In this document: in pieces, positions 41,726 through 50,666 of the stretch
Layout: each line of letters begins with the position of its first letter
How positions within the stretch are numbered: the first letter of the stretch is position 1
From: JAAUTS01 sp038250235
GTDB taxonomy: Bacteria; Verrucomicrobiota; Verrucomicrobiia; Methylacidiphilales; JAAUTS01
Direction: 5' to 3'
Length of the DNA: 64,000 nucleotides
NCBI GenBank assembly: GCA_038250235.1
Contig: JBBSCO010000001.1
Location: 62,001 to 126,000 of the forward strand
Program-made: the position numbers and the translations under genes
Notes under the pieces: generated by a model
What the model was told of the DNA's origin: nothing
Seen by the model: the letters and a program-made list of their open reading frames with translations, nothing else
The model's database searches: none

Positions 41726-43294
41726 TTAACGTTTTCTACCGCCAATAAGACTTCCGAGCACCCCACGTATCAGACTTCTTCCCACGCTGGATCCGATGGA
41801 GGAGCCTACACTACGAATGACTGTTTTGGTCAGAACTTCGGTCATGGTGTCGCGCGGGCGTCCCACCGGACGTTTTTCGGCAGGTTCGGTTCGGGCGGGT
41901 GACCTGGAAGGGCTTGAGCCGCTGCCTCCCAAGGCACCCATTAATTCTCTGTCCTTTTCAGACGAAGGGATTGGTGGAGGGCCATTACCCGGAGCGGGGG
42001 CAGCCTGCTGCCGCGCTTTTTTCAAGAGTTCAAAGGCCGAGTCGCGATCCAATGGAGTGTCGTAGATTCCACGATAGGGAGAACGTTCGAGCTGTTCTCT
42101 GCGCTCATCGTCAGTGATCGGGCCTATCCGTGATTCCGGAGGGGCAATAAAAGTACGTTGTACAACCGTGGGAGTTCCGGTTTCGTCCAGCACGGAGACC
42201 AGCGCCTCGCCAACACCCAACTGGCTGATGACTTCTTCCACGGAAAAAGCAGGATTGCTGCGAAACGTTTCAGCGGCGGCCCGGACGGCTTTTTGGTCGC
42301 GGGGGGTGAAGGCCCGCAGGGCATGTTGAACACGGTTGCCCAACTGGCCCAGGACTGTTTCAGGAAGGTCGATGGGATTTTGCGTTACGAAGTAGATGCC
42401 GACGCCCTTGGACCGCACCAGCCTGACCACTTGCTCGATTTTTCCCACGAGGGCTTTGGGTGCTTCGTTGAAAAGCAGATGGGCTTCGTCGAAAAAGAAC
42501 ACCAGACGCGGGGCTTCAAGGTCTCCCACTTCCTCGAGATCCTCAAAGAGTTCCGAGAGCAGCCAGAGCATGAAGGTGGCGTAAAGACGTGGCTGCTGAA
42601 TCAGTTCTCGTGCATCGAGGACATGGATAAGACCGTTGCCGGAAAAATCTTTTCGCATCAATTGCCGGATTTCCAGAGCGGGTTCGCCAAAAAAGCCTGA
42701 GCCGATCTGTTCTTCCAGTACTACAAGTTTTCGGAGAAGGCTGCCGAAGGTGGACCCGGCGATTTTTCCGTAATCGGCGGCGAATTCATCGGAGTTTTCG
42801 CTCATCCAACTGCACATGGCTTTGAGGTCTTTGAGATCCAGAAGGAGTAGGCCTTTGTCGTCGGCTATTTTGAAAACGAGGTGAAGTGCGTCGGATTGCG
42901 GTTCGCTTAACTCCAGAAGGCGGGCCAGAAGCAAGGGGCCCATTTCCGAAACAGTTGTACGGATGGGATGCCCGGTCTTTCCTTTCAAATCCCAAAGAAC
43001 TGCGGGATAGGCACGTTGTTGGTAGGTTGCCAGGTTGAGTAGTTTGAGCCGTTCATCAATCTTGGGATGGGATTTCCCAGAGCAAGCGACGCCGGAGAGG
43101 TCTCCTTTGACATCGGCGGTGAAAACAGAGCAGCCCATGCGGGCGAAACCTTCAGCCATTGTCTGAAGGGTGACGGTCTTGCCTGTGCCGGTGGCACCTG
43201 CGATCAATCCATGGCGGTTGGCCATACGCGGCTGGAGGAAAACGGGAAGTTTTTCAGCAGTGGCGCCAAGAAGAAGAGGGGAGGGGCTGGGCAT
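41726..43294 (-). CDS. HerA-like ATPase, DUF853 (YjgR) family
   Basis: The 522-residue P-loop NTPase has Walker A G-A-T-G-T-G-K-T (33-40), Walker B L-V-F-F-F-D-E-A-H near residue 270, and F-V-T-Q-N-P-I-D-L-P, typical of the DUF853/YjgR branch of the FtsK-HerA superfamily. Members probably translocate nucleic acid or remodel protein. The physiological role is not established. The C-terminal 100 residues are low-complexity (Ser/Pro/Ala then Gly/Ser/Arg-rich). It lies upstream of the AlkC-like gene in the same transcript (7-bp gap). Confidence 0.9.
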   Translation of the reverse strand: MPSPSPLLLGATAEKLPVFLQPRMANRHGLIAGATGTGKTVTLQTMAEGFARMGCSVFTADVKGDLSGVACSGKSHPKIDERLKLLNLATYQQRAYPAVLWDLKGKTGHPIRTTVSEMGPLLLARLLELSEPQSDALHLVFKIADDKGLLLLDLKDLKAMCSWMSENSDEFAADYGKIAGSTFGSLLRKLVVLEEQIGSGFFGEPALEIRQLMRKDFSGNGLIHVLDARELIQQPRLYATFMLWLLSELFEDLEEVGDLEAPRLVFFFDEAHLLFNEAPKALVGKIEQVVRLVRSKGVGIYFVTQNPIDLPETVLGQLGNRVQHALRAFTPRDQKAVRAAAETFRSNPAFSVEEVISQLGVGEALVSVLDETGTPTVVQRTFIAPPESRIGPITDDERREQLERSPYRGIYDTPLDRDSAFELLKKARQQAAPAPGNGPPPIPSSEKDRELMGALGGSGSSPSRSPARTEPAEKRPVGRPRDTMTEVLTKTVIRSVGSSIGSSVGRSLIRGVLGSLIGGRKR

Positions 43295-43337
43295 AGGGCT
43301 AACTTACGTAAGAGGCCCCGCAGATCAAGCAGAGGAT

Positions 43338-44636
43338 CTATTTTTTTGCTGGGTCAGCTTCAAGTGCAGAAATCTTCCGGGCCAGATCTTTTCGGCGGTA
43401 TTCAACGATGAAAGGCTGAAAGTCGGGCTTACCGTTTCTGAGCCGCTCCAGGTCCAAGAGAGTTTCTTTGTAGGTCTTGAGCGCAAGTTCCTTTTCATTG
43501 CTGTCTGCGGCTCTGTCGCCCTGTTTGATTTTGGCGTAAATGGCTGAATAGGCGCTGAGTCCTTCCTGGTCAAGAGCGGCACTGGAAGGGGCCAGAGGTG
43601 CGGTGGCTGCCGGGGGTTCCAAAACGCTCAACAGAGGGGCGGCAGGTTTTTCAATTGGAGTGACTTTAGTTGTGGCAATCTTGGGCTCGGCATCAGGAAC
43701 GGGTGTTGGTTGGATGGTTTTGATGACAATCGGTTCAGCTAGAGGAAGATTAAGGGGTTTTTCCGCGACCAAGGCAGGTTTGGCTTTGGACTCGGGCATG
43801 GGCTCAGGCATGGGCTCAGGCATGGGCTCAGGCATGGGCTCAGGCATGGGCTCAGGTGAGGTTTCAGGTGAGGGATCAGCGGGGCGGGCTGGAAGGGACT
43901 CGGCAATGACGGGGACATCCGGTACTTTTTTTTCTTTTTCCGTTTTGGTAATGACGATGGGTTCCGTGACCTTGGGTTGTTTTTTAGGTTTGGCGGCAAC
44001 TTTTTTAGGCGCCGGGGTCGGCTCAGGGGCTGTGTTTTCCAGAGCAGGGGCTGGCTCCGGTGCCGTAACAATCGCCATCGGCTCAGTTGGGCTGGAAACT
44101 GGCTCTGCCTCTACCTCTACTCTGGGCTCTGGTCTGAGCTCTACTTTGGGTTGCTTTTTATCAGGTTCAGATACCGGGAGGGCGATAGCCATTGCCCGCG
44201 CAGTGCTGGTTTTACTCAACTGCATGAGTTGTTGTGAGGTCAGGGGCTCAAAGCTGTGGTGCAAGGCGGCGGGTTCATAAAAACCGCTTTTTTTGCGCAG
44301 GAAAGCAGGAACGGTCTGTCCCTCGCGTGGGATGGATGGCTGAAGGGTCATCGGGCCCGCCTGGGATTTCCGGGTGTAGTTGATAACAATGCGACTGCCT
44401 TGCTGAAGTCCGCTCGTAGAACGGAAAACCTGGTTTACGTCTGCTTCCAATTCCACTTTGGAGTTGCTGGAAAACATGGAGCCGCCGTCCTTCAATGTTA
44501 CCTTGATGATTTTGATTTCGAGGTATTCAGGGGCGACATCCTGAAAGGGACGATAGCCGTCGTCCCAGGCTTTTTCGGCCCGTGCAGTCAAGACGGTCAG
44601 GAGGCAGAGAAGCAGGCTGGGTAAGGTCCGTTTCAT
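43338..44636 (-). CDS. Secreted Pro/Glu-rich protein with MPEP tandem repeats
   Basis: I do not recognise this family. A signal peptide (M-K-R-T-L-P-S-L-L-L-C-L-L-T-V-L-T-A-R-A) is followed by a small folded region (about 25-135, K-A-W-D-D-G-Y-R-P-F-Q-D-V-A-P-E). A long Pro/Glu/Ala/Lys-rich stretch (about 155-350) contains five P-E-P-M repeats, and a helical C-terminal region ends the protein. The periplasmic part looks extended and elastic, as in TonB or PE-rich wall-spanning proteins. An upstream TTG in frame is less likely than this ATG. It is about 90 bp downstream of valS and 43 bp upstream of the HerA-like gene. Confidence 0.75.
   Translation of the reverse strand: MKRTLPSLLLCLLTVLTARAEKAWDDGYRPFQDVAPEYLEIKIIKVTLKDGGSMFSSNSKVELEADVNQVFRSTSGLQQGSRIVINYTRKSQAGPMTLQPSIPREGQTVPAFLRKKSGFYEPAALHHSFEPLTSQQLMQLSKTSTARAMAIALPVSEPDKKQPKVELRPEPRVEVEAEPVSSPTEPMAIVTAPEPAPALENTAPEPTPAPKKVAAKPKKQPKVTEPIVITKTEKEKKVPDVPVIAESLPARPADPSPETSPEPMPEPMPEPMPEPMPEPMPESKAKPALVAEKPLNLPLAEPIVIKTIQPTPVPDAEPKIATTKVTPIEKPAAPLLSVLEPPAATAPLAPSSAALDQEGLSAYSAIYAKIKQGDRAADSNEKELALKTYKETLLDLERLRNGKPDFQPFIVEYRRKDLARKISALEADPAKK
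43789..43860. repeat. 12-bp in-frame tandem repeat (P-E-P-M coding)
   Basis: Four perfect copies of GGCTCAGGCATG (43801-43848) are flanked by one degenerate copy on each side. Each unit encodes four residues, so copy-number change preserves the frame. Confidence 0.93.
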
Positions 44637-44729
44637 AAGCGGCAAGAATGCAGTGTGCCAATCTCGGGATCAAATGCAAGAGGAGTGAGGTAAAGGATCA
44701 TGAATCAGGTATCAAGGATGATGGTAAGA

Positions 44730-47471
44730 TCAGAGTTGGGAGAGCTGGGCCTCGAGTTTGACCAGTTTTTCGGAAGCTTCCAGAGCCAGTTTTTTCCATT
44801 CTTCCACCTTTTCCGCCGGGGCATTGGACAGCATCTTCTCGTTGGAAAGTTTCTTTTCTTCCCGCTCCCAGTCGGTTCGGGCTTTGAGTATTTCTTTTTC
44901 CAGGCGGACCCGCTCCTGTTCAAGGTCGATCAGGCCTTCCAAGGGGAGATAAAGATCGCCCAAGGGAGTGATGGACATGGGTGTTTTAGCCAAAGGTTTC
45001 GCGATCAACTCCAGGGATTCCGCATTCATCAGGGAGGCAAGGATTTTGGTTTCGCCTTCCCCTATCGTCAGACTGTTTTTCAATTTGAAGACCACCTTCT
45101 TGTTGAGAGCGATCTGGAATTCTCCCCTCAACTGGCGGGAAGCATCCATGGTGGCATAGATATATCCGGCCAGTGTTAACTTCTTGTCTTCCAGTTTAAA
45201 ATTGGAAAGGCAGGGCCACTCTTGGAATTGGATACTTTTTTTGGAAAAACCCAGTTCCAACCAGAGTTCCTCAGTCAAAAAGGGCGTGTAAGGATGCAGC
45301 ATGCGCAGCACTTTGGAGATGACATAGTCGAAAGTTGCCAGGGTTCCGGCGCGGGTGGGTGATTCCGGATTCTGGAAGTCGGCCTTGGCGGTTTCCAGGT
45401 AGCGGGCACAGAAGTCGTCCCAGACAAATTCATAAAGTGAGGAAGCCACGGCACTGAACTCGTAGTTCCTGAAGCCCGCATCCACCCGGGTGATGACCTG
45501 GTCCAGTTTGTGCAGAATATCCTGGGAGAATGGACTGAGAGCATGTTTCGCCGGATCGGCCTGGGGATCGATGTCTCCCTGCATGGTGCGGAAACGGCAG
45601 GCATTCCAGAGTTTATTGCAGAAGTTACGCCCCTCCTCGACCTGTTTTTCATCGAAGCGGATGTCCTGTCCCTGAGGGGCGATGCGCATCAGGCCGAAGC
45701 GGATTCCATCGGCGCCGTAACGTGCAATCAGGTCTAGCGGGTCGGGGGAGTTGCCCAAGGATTTGCTCATCTTACGGCCCTGTTTGTCGCGGATCAGCCC
45801 GGTGAAATAAACGTCTTTGAACGCTTTGTTGGCTTCGAGATATTCCTTGGAGCCAGGGTCGGCGGAAGATTCCGCCGGGTTGAATTCCAGACCGGCAATG
45901 ATCATACGGGCCACCCAGAGGAAGATAATGTCCGGTCCGGTTACCAGTACGCTGGTGGGATAAAATTTCTTCCGTGTTGCGTCATCCATCGTCGCATAAG
46001 CCCAGAGCCAGGAGGAGGCCCATGTGTCGAGGGAATCGTTGTCCTGGGTCCAGCCTTCACCGGGGGATTCGATTTGGCATTTGGGTTTCGAGTTTCGGGT
46101 TTCGAGTTTCGGGTCTGGATACCAGACGGGGATCCGGTGTCCCCAGAACACTTGGCGGGAAAGGCACCAGTCCTGGATGTTTTCCAGCCAGTGGTTATAA
46201 ACTTTTTCCCAGCGGTCGGGATAAATACGGATGATCTGCCCACGCACGATTGTAAGTGCTTCCTCGATCATGGTGCCTCCGAGCATTTTCCGGTAATCAA
46301 GGAACCATTGTTCCGAAAGACGCGGCTCAATCGGAACCTGTCCGCGTTCGCTGAAACCAACATTGTTCTCGTATGGATCTTCCTTCACCAATTGACCGAG
46401 TTCCTGCAACATCTCAGCCGCTTTTTTACGGGCTTCGAAACGATCCAAGCCGTTCAGTTCGGGGACTTCAGGGCAGTTGATTTTGCCGTCGGGATGCAGG
46501 ATGTCGATGATGGGTAGATTGTGGCGTTGGCCGATTTCAAAGTCTGCTTTGTCATGGGCAGGCGTCACTTTCAGAACACCTGTGCCGAATTCAAAGTCCA
46601 CGTGCTCGTCGGCCACGATGGGAATCTGGGCCCTGGGGAAGGGACGCCAGACATGTTTGCCGATCAGACCTTGGTAGCGTTCATCTCTGGGATTGACGGC
46701 CACAGCAGTGTCTCCCATCAGTGTTTCGGGTCGTGTCGTTGCAATTTCCAGGTAGGTTCCCGGCGTTTCCACCACTTCATAACGCATGGTGTAAAGTTTG
46801 CTTTTCTGCGGGGTGGGAATGACTTCCTCGTCGGAAATGGCGGTAAGGGAGGCCGGACACCAGTTCACCATCCGGTTGCCGCGGTAGATATAACCCTTGT
46901 GGTAAAGGTTGACGAAAGCCTCCTGCACAGCCTTGTGATAACCTTCGTCCATGGTGAAACGCTCGCGTTTCCAGTCGCAGGAGCAGCCCAGTTTTTTGAG
47001 TTGCTGGATGATGATGCCTCCGCGGTCCAGGGTCCAGGCCCAGATCAATTTCAGCAGTGCTTCACGGCCGATGTTGTGGCGGTTTAAAGCCATCTTCGGT
47101 TTGTTGTTGGCTTTGTCCCAGACATGGTCGAGGGATTCGAGGACGTCGCGCACCCGCGGGGGAAGTTCTTCGACTTTGCGCAGGGCTTTTTCCACGGCGG
47201 TCTGGGTGGCCAGTCCGGCATGGTCGGTTCCGGGCAGCCAGAGAACTTCTTTTCCATCGAGCCGGGCTTTGCGGCAGAGGATGTCCTGAATCGTGTTGTT
47301 GAGCACATGACCCATGGTCAGAACGCCGGTCACGTTGGGGGGGGGGATGACGATGGAATAAGCAGGTTTGGTGCTTTCAGGGTCGGCATGATACGAGTTC
47401 GACTCCAACCAGCGGGCGTAAAGTTTTTCTTCGACTGGCGCGGGTTCGTAGGCTTTGGCTAATTCAGGCAT
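44730..47471 (-). CDS. valS: Valyl-tRNA synthetase
   Basis: This class I synthetase charges tRNA-Val (913 residues from the chosen ATG). The HIGH-type motif is T-M-G-H at 52-55 in P-P-P-N-V-T-G-V-L-T-M-G-H-V-L-N. The K-M-S-K-S motif lies near residue 565, the editing domain between, and a C-terminal coiled coil (E-R-V-R-L-E-K-E-I-L-K-A) at the end, as in bacterial ValRS. An in-frame start 27 codons earlier would add a hydrophobic, non-conserved leader and is rejected. An unusual loop (about residues 452-463, after G-H-R-I-P-V-W-Y) is encoded by a 14-bp tandem repeat. Confidence 0.97.
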   Translation of the reverse strand: MPELAKAYEPAPVEEKLYARWLESNSYHADPESTKPAYSIVIPPPNVTGVLTMGHVLNNTIQDILCRKARLDGKEVLWLPGTDHAGLATQTAVEKALRKVEELPPRVRDVLESLDHVWDKANNKPKMALNRHNIGREALLKLIWAWTLDRGGIIIQQLKKLGCSCDWKRERFTMDEGYHKAVQEAFVNLYHKGYIYRGNRMVNWCPASLTAISDEEVIPTPQKSKLYTMRYEVVETPGTYLEIATTRPETLMGDTAVAVNPRDERYQGLIGKHVWRPFPRAQIPIVADEHVDFEFGTGVLKVTPAHDKADFEIGQRHNLPIIDILHPDGKINCPEVPELNGLDRFEARKKAAEMLQELGQLVKEDPYENNVGFSERGQVPIEPRLSEQWFLDYRKMLGGTMIEEALTIVRGQIIRIYPDRWEKVYNHWLENIQDWCLSRQVFWGHRIPVWYPDPKLETRNSKPKCQIESPGEGWTQDNDSLDTWASSWLWAYATMDDATRKKFYPTSVLVTGPDIIFLWVARMIIAGLEFNPAESSADPGSKEYLEANKAFKDVYFTGLIRDKQGRKMSKSLGNSPDPLDLIARYGADGIRFGLMRIAPQGQDIRFDEKQVEEGRNFCNKLWNACRFRTMQGDIDPQADPAKHALSPFSQDILHKLDQVITRVDAGFRNYEFSAVASSLYEFVWDDFCARYLETAKADFQNPESPTRAGTLATFDYVISKVLRMLHPYTPFLTEELWLELGFSKKSIQFQEWPCLSNFKLEDKKLTLAGYIYATMDASRQLRGEFQIALNKKVVFKLKNSLTIGEGETKILASLMNAESLELIAKPLAKTPMSITPLGDLYLPLEGLIDLEQERVRLEKEILKARTDWEREEKKLSNEKMLSNAPAEKVEEWKKLALEASEKLVKLEAQLSQL
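46083..46114. repeat. 14-bp tandem repeat inside valS
   Basis: Two perfect copies of GGGTTTCGAGTTTC (46083-46096 and 46097-46110) and a partial third lie in the coding region. Because 14 is not a multiple of three, each copy is read in a different frame, giving P-K-L-E-T-R-N-S-K-P-K-C. The same kind of GAAACCCGAAACTCG string is usually seen between genes. Confidence 0.92.
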
Positions 47472-47788
47472 GGAGCAGAAAAGGGTAAGGGAAATGATCG
47501 ATTTGGCAAGAGATCGCGACGCCCGGATCAGCGCGAACACAAACTCATTCACTCAACCACAAGGAGTTCCGGGGAATAGGAACTGCGTTAGGTTCTGTTG
47601 CGATAGAAAGGCAGGCGGCTAACAAGATCAGATAATAGGAAAAGTAGAAAAAAGCCTTCAGCTCGCGTGAGGATATTGGGCATTCATGGATCATTACAGC
47701 GTCAAATTCAGGAGCCAGGTGGCTTGAGGGTTTGCTCTGGCTTTATTCTTTGGGTGACAAGATCTTGCGGTTTTCTACCTTCACTGGA

Positions 47789-50665
47789 ATGACCCGGTGT
47801 TTGAGGATGTATCGGCTGGTGGAAGATGCCTGGGAGGCGGAGTTGTTTCCCTGGCTTCGCCACCAGTCGTCCGCAGTTCTCTCTGGCGCAGAGGCCTGGG
47901 TGGTGGTTCCGACCCGGGCCCAGGCGGGCTGGCTTCGCCGCCGTTGCCTGGAAAGTGGTCAGGCTCTATTGGGGGTGAAATTTTTGACGCCCGGCTCCTT
48001 ACGCCGGGAACTGAGTATGCAGCTGGACTTGGAAACCAGGGCACTGGGACGGGAAAGCCTAGAATTTCTTCTTCGCCTCCAGGCCCTGAAAAGGAGTTCC
48101 CCTGAAGCCCGTTCCGTTGCTCTGAGTCCGACGGGATGTCTTCAGGCCTTGGACGATCTGGGCCGTGCCGGTTGGACCGGTGAAGAGACGGATCTTGGAG
48201 AAATACCTTCGCCAGTGGACGAGTGGTTAAAAATTCTGGGCCGGAGCGGTGCCTGGACGCCCACGATCGACGCCGAGTTGCGGCGTCGTTCTTTGGTTAA
48301 TGGAACTTGCTCCTTGCCAGAAAAAAAACGTGATCCGCATGTTTCAGCCCACAACTCAGAAATCCATCTGCTGATTTTTGGCTGGGATGCGGCGTTTTTC
48401 CCTGAGTCCACCCTTCTCGAGGCAGCGGTTGAATCCGCCACAACTTCACTTCTGCTTGTTCCTTCCCCCCGGGGATCCAGTCCGGACCCGGATATGGTCT
48501 GGGTTTCGTACCTGGAGAAACTTCTCGGGGTGGAAGCCGAGATTTGTCCGGCATCGGAATTTCGATCGGTCAATGAGGAACTCGTAGAGCGTCTGGTCAG
48601 GAGGGGAGAGGGACAGGGATCCCTGACCCTGCCGCTTTTTCTGGCCGGTGAATCGACGGATGATCAGGTGGCGATGGTTCAGAAGCAGCTTTTGCTCTGG
48701 CTGAAGGAAGGTTCCTGTCATGAACGCATAGCATTGATTGTTCCGGCGCCAGGGCCTTTATCCTTGGAACTTTGTTCACAAATGCTGGCTGCCGGACTGC
48801 CTTTTCATGATGAGGCGGGGCGCCCGGAACATCCTCCGCTGGAAATGCAACTGCAAGGTCTGTTGTCGGGCTACTATCTTTCCGGTGGTAATGTACTGCT
48901 CTTTCTGGAATTGGTGGAATCGTGGAAACGTCTAAATCCGCTGGCACCTGATCCCATTGAACTGCGCAGCCAGCTTTATCGCCGCTTTGGCCGAAGTCAG
49001 ACCCAGCAGACGGCTTTGTTGTTGCGGGGAGTGCAGGAGGATCACACACCTTTGTTTCAAAGCATGGTGGAACTGGTGCAGCAATTGGGTAGCTGGCCGC
49101 AGGAAGAATGTTGGGAAGTTCTGAAGGCGCGTTGGCAACAGGCTGCCGCACTTTTCGGGATTGGAACCGAAAAACTTGAACCCCTTTGGTCGCGCATGGA
49201 TGGTCTCATGACTGAGCCTGTGAATGGCAGGGCTTTTCTGCAGTATGTGTCCGCGATTACGGAATCGGCGCGTCATGCCAGGGATCAACGGGCCAACCAA
49301 CCTTTTGCCCGCGTGGTTTTGACCACGCTGGACCAGGCGGTCAATCAGAGCTGGGCACATGTCATCTTTTTGGAGTCGAACGAAGGAATCTGGCCTCAGC
49401 GCGTGATCGAAAATGCATTTCTGGACGATCCTCTGCGTGAAGCCCTCAATCACCGCCGTGAAAAGAACCATTCCCTTCTACTAACAAGCATGGACAGCGT
49501 CAGGATCGGGCAGCGTCGCTTCCTCGATATATTGGAAAACACTGCCGGTCAGATCGCGCTGGCGGCCCAATCCCGCAATACGTCATCGCCGGAAAAACCG
49601 TACTATCCAAACGAGTGGTTTTTGCAGTGTCTGCTGCTTGATGAGGAATCGAAGGAACCAGTGTTGAAGCGTTGGGAGGGATTGGTGAGAAAGGAGAGTG
49701 TATTTCGTATTGGAGGTGAGAAAAGCATCAAGAATCAGCTGTTAACGGACAGTAGGGCAGAACTTGACGAGGAACTCAGGCATCTCGAGCAGATCAGGAG
49801 TTCACGCATCAATCCTGAATTATCTTTCGATGAGTATTTCTACTGTTACCCGAATACGACAACGAAACCTTGGCCGATTAGTAGGTTAGAGGCAGCGGTG
49901 AATTATCCGGCGACGTTTGCCCTGGAACAATTGTTCGGAGCGGTGTCTGCGGAGAGCCAGGACTTTGTGCGCAGCGAAAACTGGATCGTCGGCACGCTGG
50001 TGCATGAGTGGGTGCGGAGGCGGGTCGAAGAAGAGCGCCTGGGGCGGAACACGGACATTGAGGCGGAGTTGAAGGGAAAATACTGGCCGGAGAGAGCAAG
50101 GAACTCGCTTTGGTGGCGCACGGTCTTTGATCTGGCACGTTGGGCGTCGGAATCCTGCTGGAAACAGGTGCAGCCGCAACTGGCCTCGGTGGATTTGCAT
50201 TCGGAATTCGAGATTCAGGGAAGCATTGAAACACTGGACGGTCCTTTGAGAGTCAAAGGACGGATGGATTTGCTGGCGAGGGATCGTCATGAATGGGAAA
50301 ACTCCCTTGCGGAGATTATCGATTTCAAAACAGGAAAGGCCCAGGTGCCCAGTCCGGTCAAGCTGGCTCAGGGCGAGGGTATGCAGTTTGGTGCGTATCT
50401 GACCTTGGCCCTGAGCCTGGGGGCCAGGGAGGTGACCTTGCGTTGCCTCAGTCCCAAACAGATCTCGCAGCGTCTGTTGACACAGGAAGATGCGGTGTCC
50501 GCCTTAGAAGGGCTGGCTTTGGCAGCGAGACTGCAGCAATCACTGGCTTTCGGGATGAGCGGTTCCCTGCATGGCGAGCATGAAGGCTCGGAGGTTCTGC
50601 CTATGGCGACCTTGCCAGTGGATGCTGAGACATTGAAACAAAAAGCTGAAAGGTCGAAAAACTAA
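47789..50665 (+). CDS. addB: AddB/RexB-like subunit with C-terminal PD-(D/E)XK nuclease
   Basis: The 958-residue protein is paired with an AddA-type helicase, 1 bp upstream of it. The N-terminal half has inactive UvrD-like landmarks (A-W-V-V-V-P-T-R-A-Q-A-G-W-L near residue 35) but no Walker A. The C-terminal nuclease has G-R-M-D-L-L (D827), I-D-F-K-T-G-K (D845, K847) and Q-F-G-A-Y (Q866). AddAB resects DNA double-strand ends for RecA loading. The position of the first iron-sulfur cysteine (normally S-x-L-E...C-P) reads S-R-L-E-A-A-V-N-Y-P, and the C-terminal cysteine triplet is missing. The frame extends upstream to a TTG; the ATG used is an estimate. Confidence 0.8.
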   Translation: MTRCLRMYRLVEDAWEAELFPWLRHQSSAVLSGAEAWVVVPTRAQAGWLRRRCLESGQALLGVKFLTPGSLRRELSMQLDLETRALGRESLEFLLRLQALKRSSPEARSVALSPTGCLQALDDLGRAGWTGEETDLGEIPSPVDEWLKILGRSGAWTPTIDAELRRRSLVNGTCSLPEKKRDPHVSAHNSEIHLLIFGWDAAFFPESTLLEAAVESATTSLLLVPSPRGSSPDPDMVWVSYLEKLLGVEAEICPASEFRSVNEELVERLVRRGEGQGSLTLPLFLAGESTDDQVAMVQKQLLLWLKEGSCHERIALIVPAPGPLSLELCSQMLAAGLPFHDEAGRPEHPPLEMQLQGLLSGYYLSGGNVLLFLELVESWKRLNPLAPDPIELRSQLYRRFGRSQTQQTALLLRGVQEDHTPLFQSMVELVQQLGSWPQEECWEVLKARWQQAAALFGIGTEKLEPLWSRMDGLMTEPVNGRAFLQYVSAITESARHARDQRANQPFARVVLTTLDQAVNQSWAHVIFLESNEGIWPQRVIENAFLDDPLREALNHRREKNHSLLLTSMDSVRIGQRRFLDILENTAGQIALAAQSRNTSSPEKPYYPNEWFLQCLLLDEESKEPVLKRWEGLVRKESVFRIGGEKSIKNQLLTDSRAELDEELRHLEQIRSSRINPELSFDEYFYCYPNTTTKPWPISRLEAAVNYPATFALEQLFGAVSAESQDFVRSENWIVGTLVHEWVRRRVEEERLGRNTDIEAELKGKYWPERARNSLWWRTVFDLARWASESCWKQVQPQLASVDLHSEFEIQGSIETLDGPLRVKGRMDLLARDRHEWENSLAEIIDFKTGKAQVPSPVKLAQGEGMQFGAYLTLALSLGAREVTLRCLSPKQISQRLLTQEDAVSALEGLALAARLQQSLAFGMSGSLHGEHEGSEVLPMATLPVDAETLKQKAERSKN

Positions 50666-50666
50666 A

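Noticed and set aside
43603..44280. Plus-strand Gly/Ser/Met repeat protein
   Set aside because: The repeats are the complement of the P-E-P-M coding repeats; the minus-strand product has a signal peptide and sensible composition.
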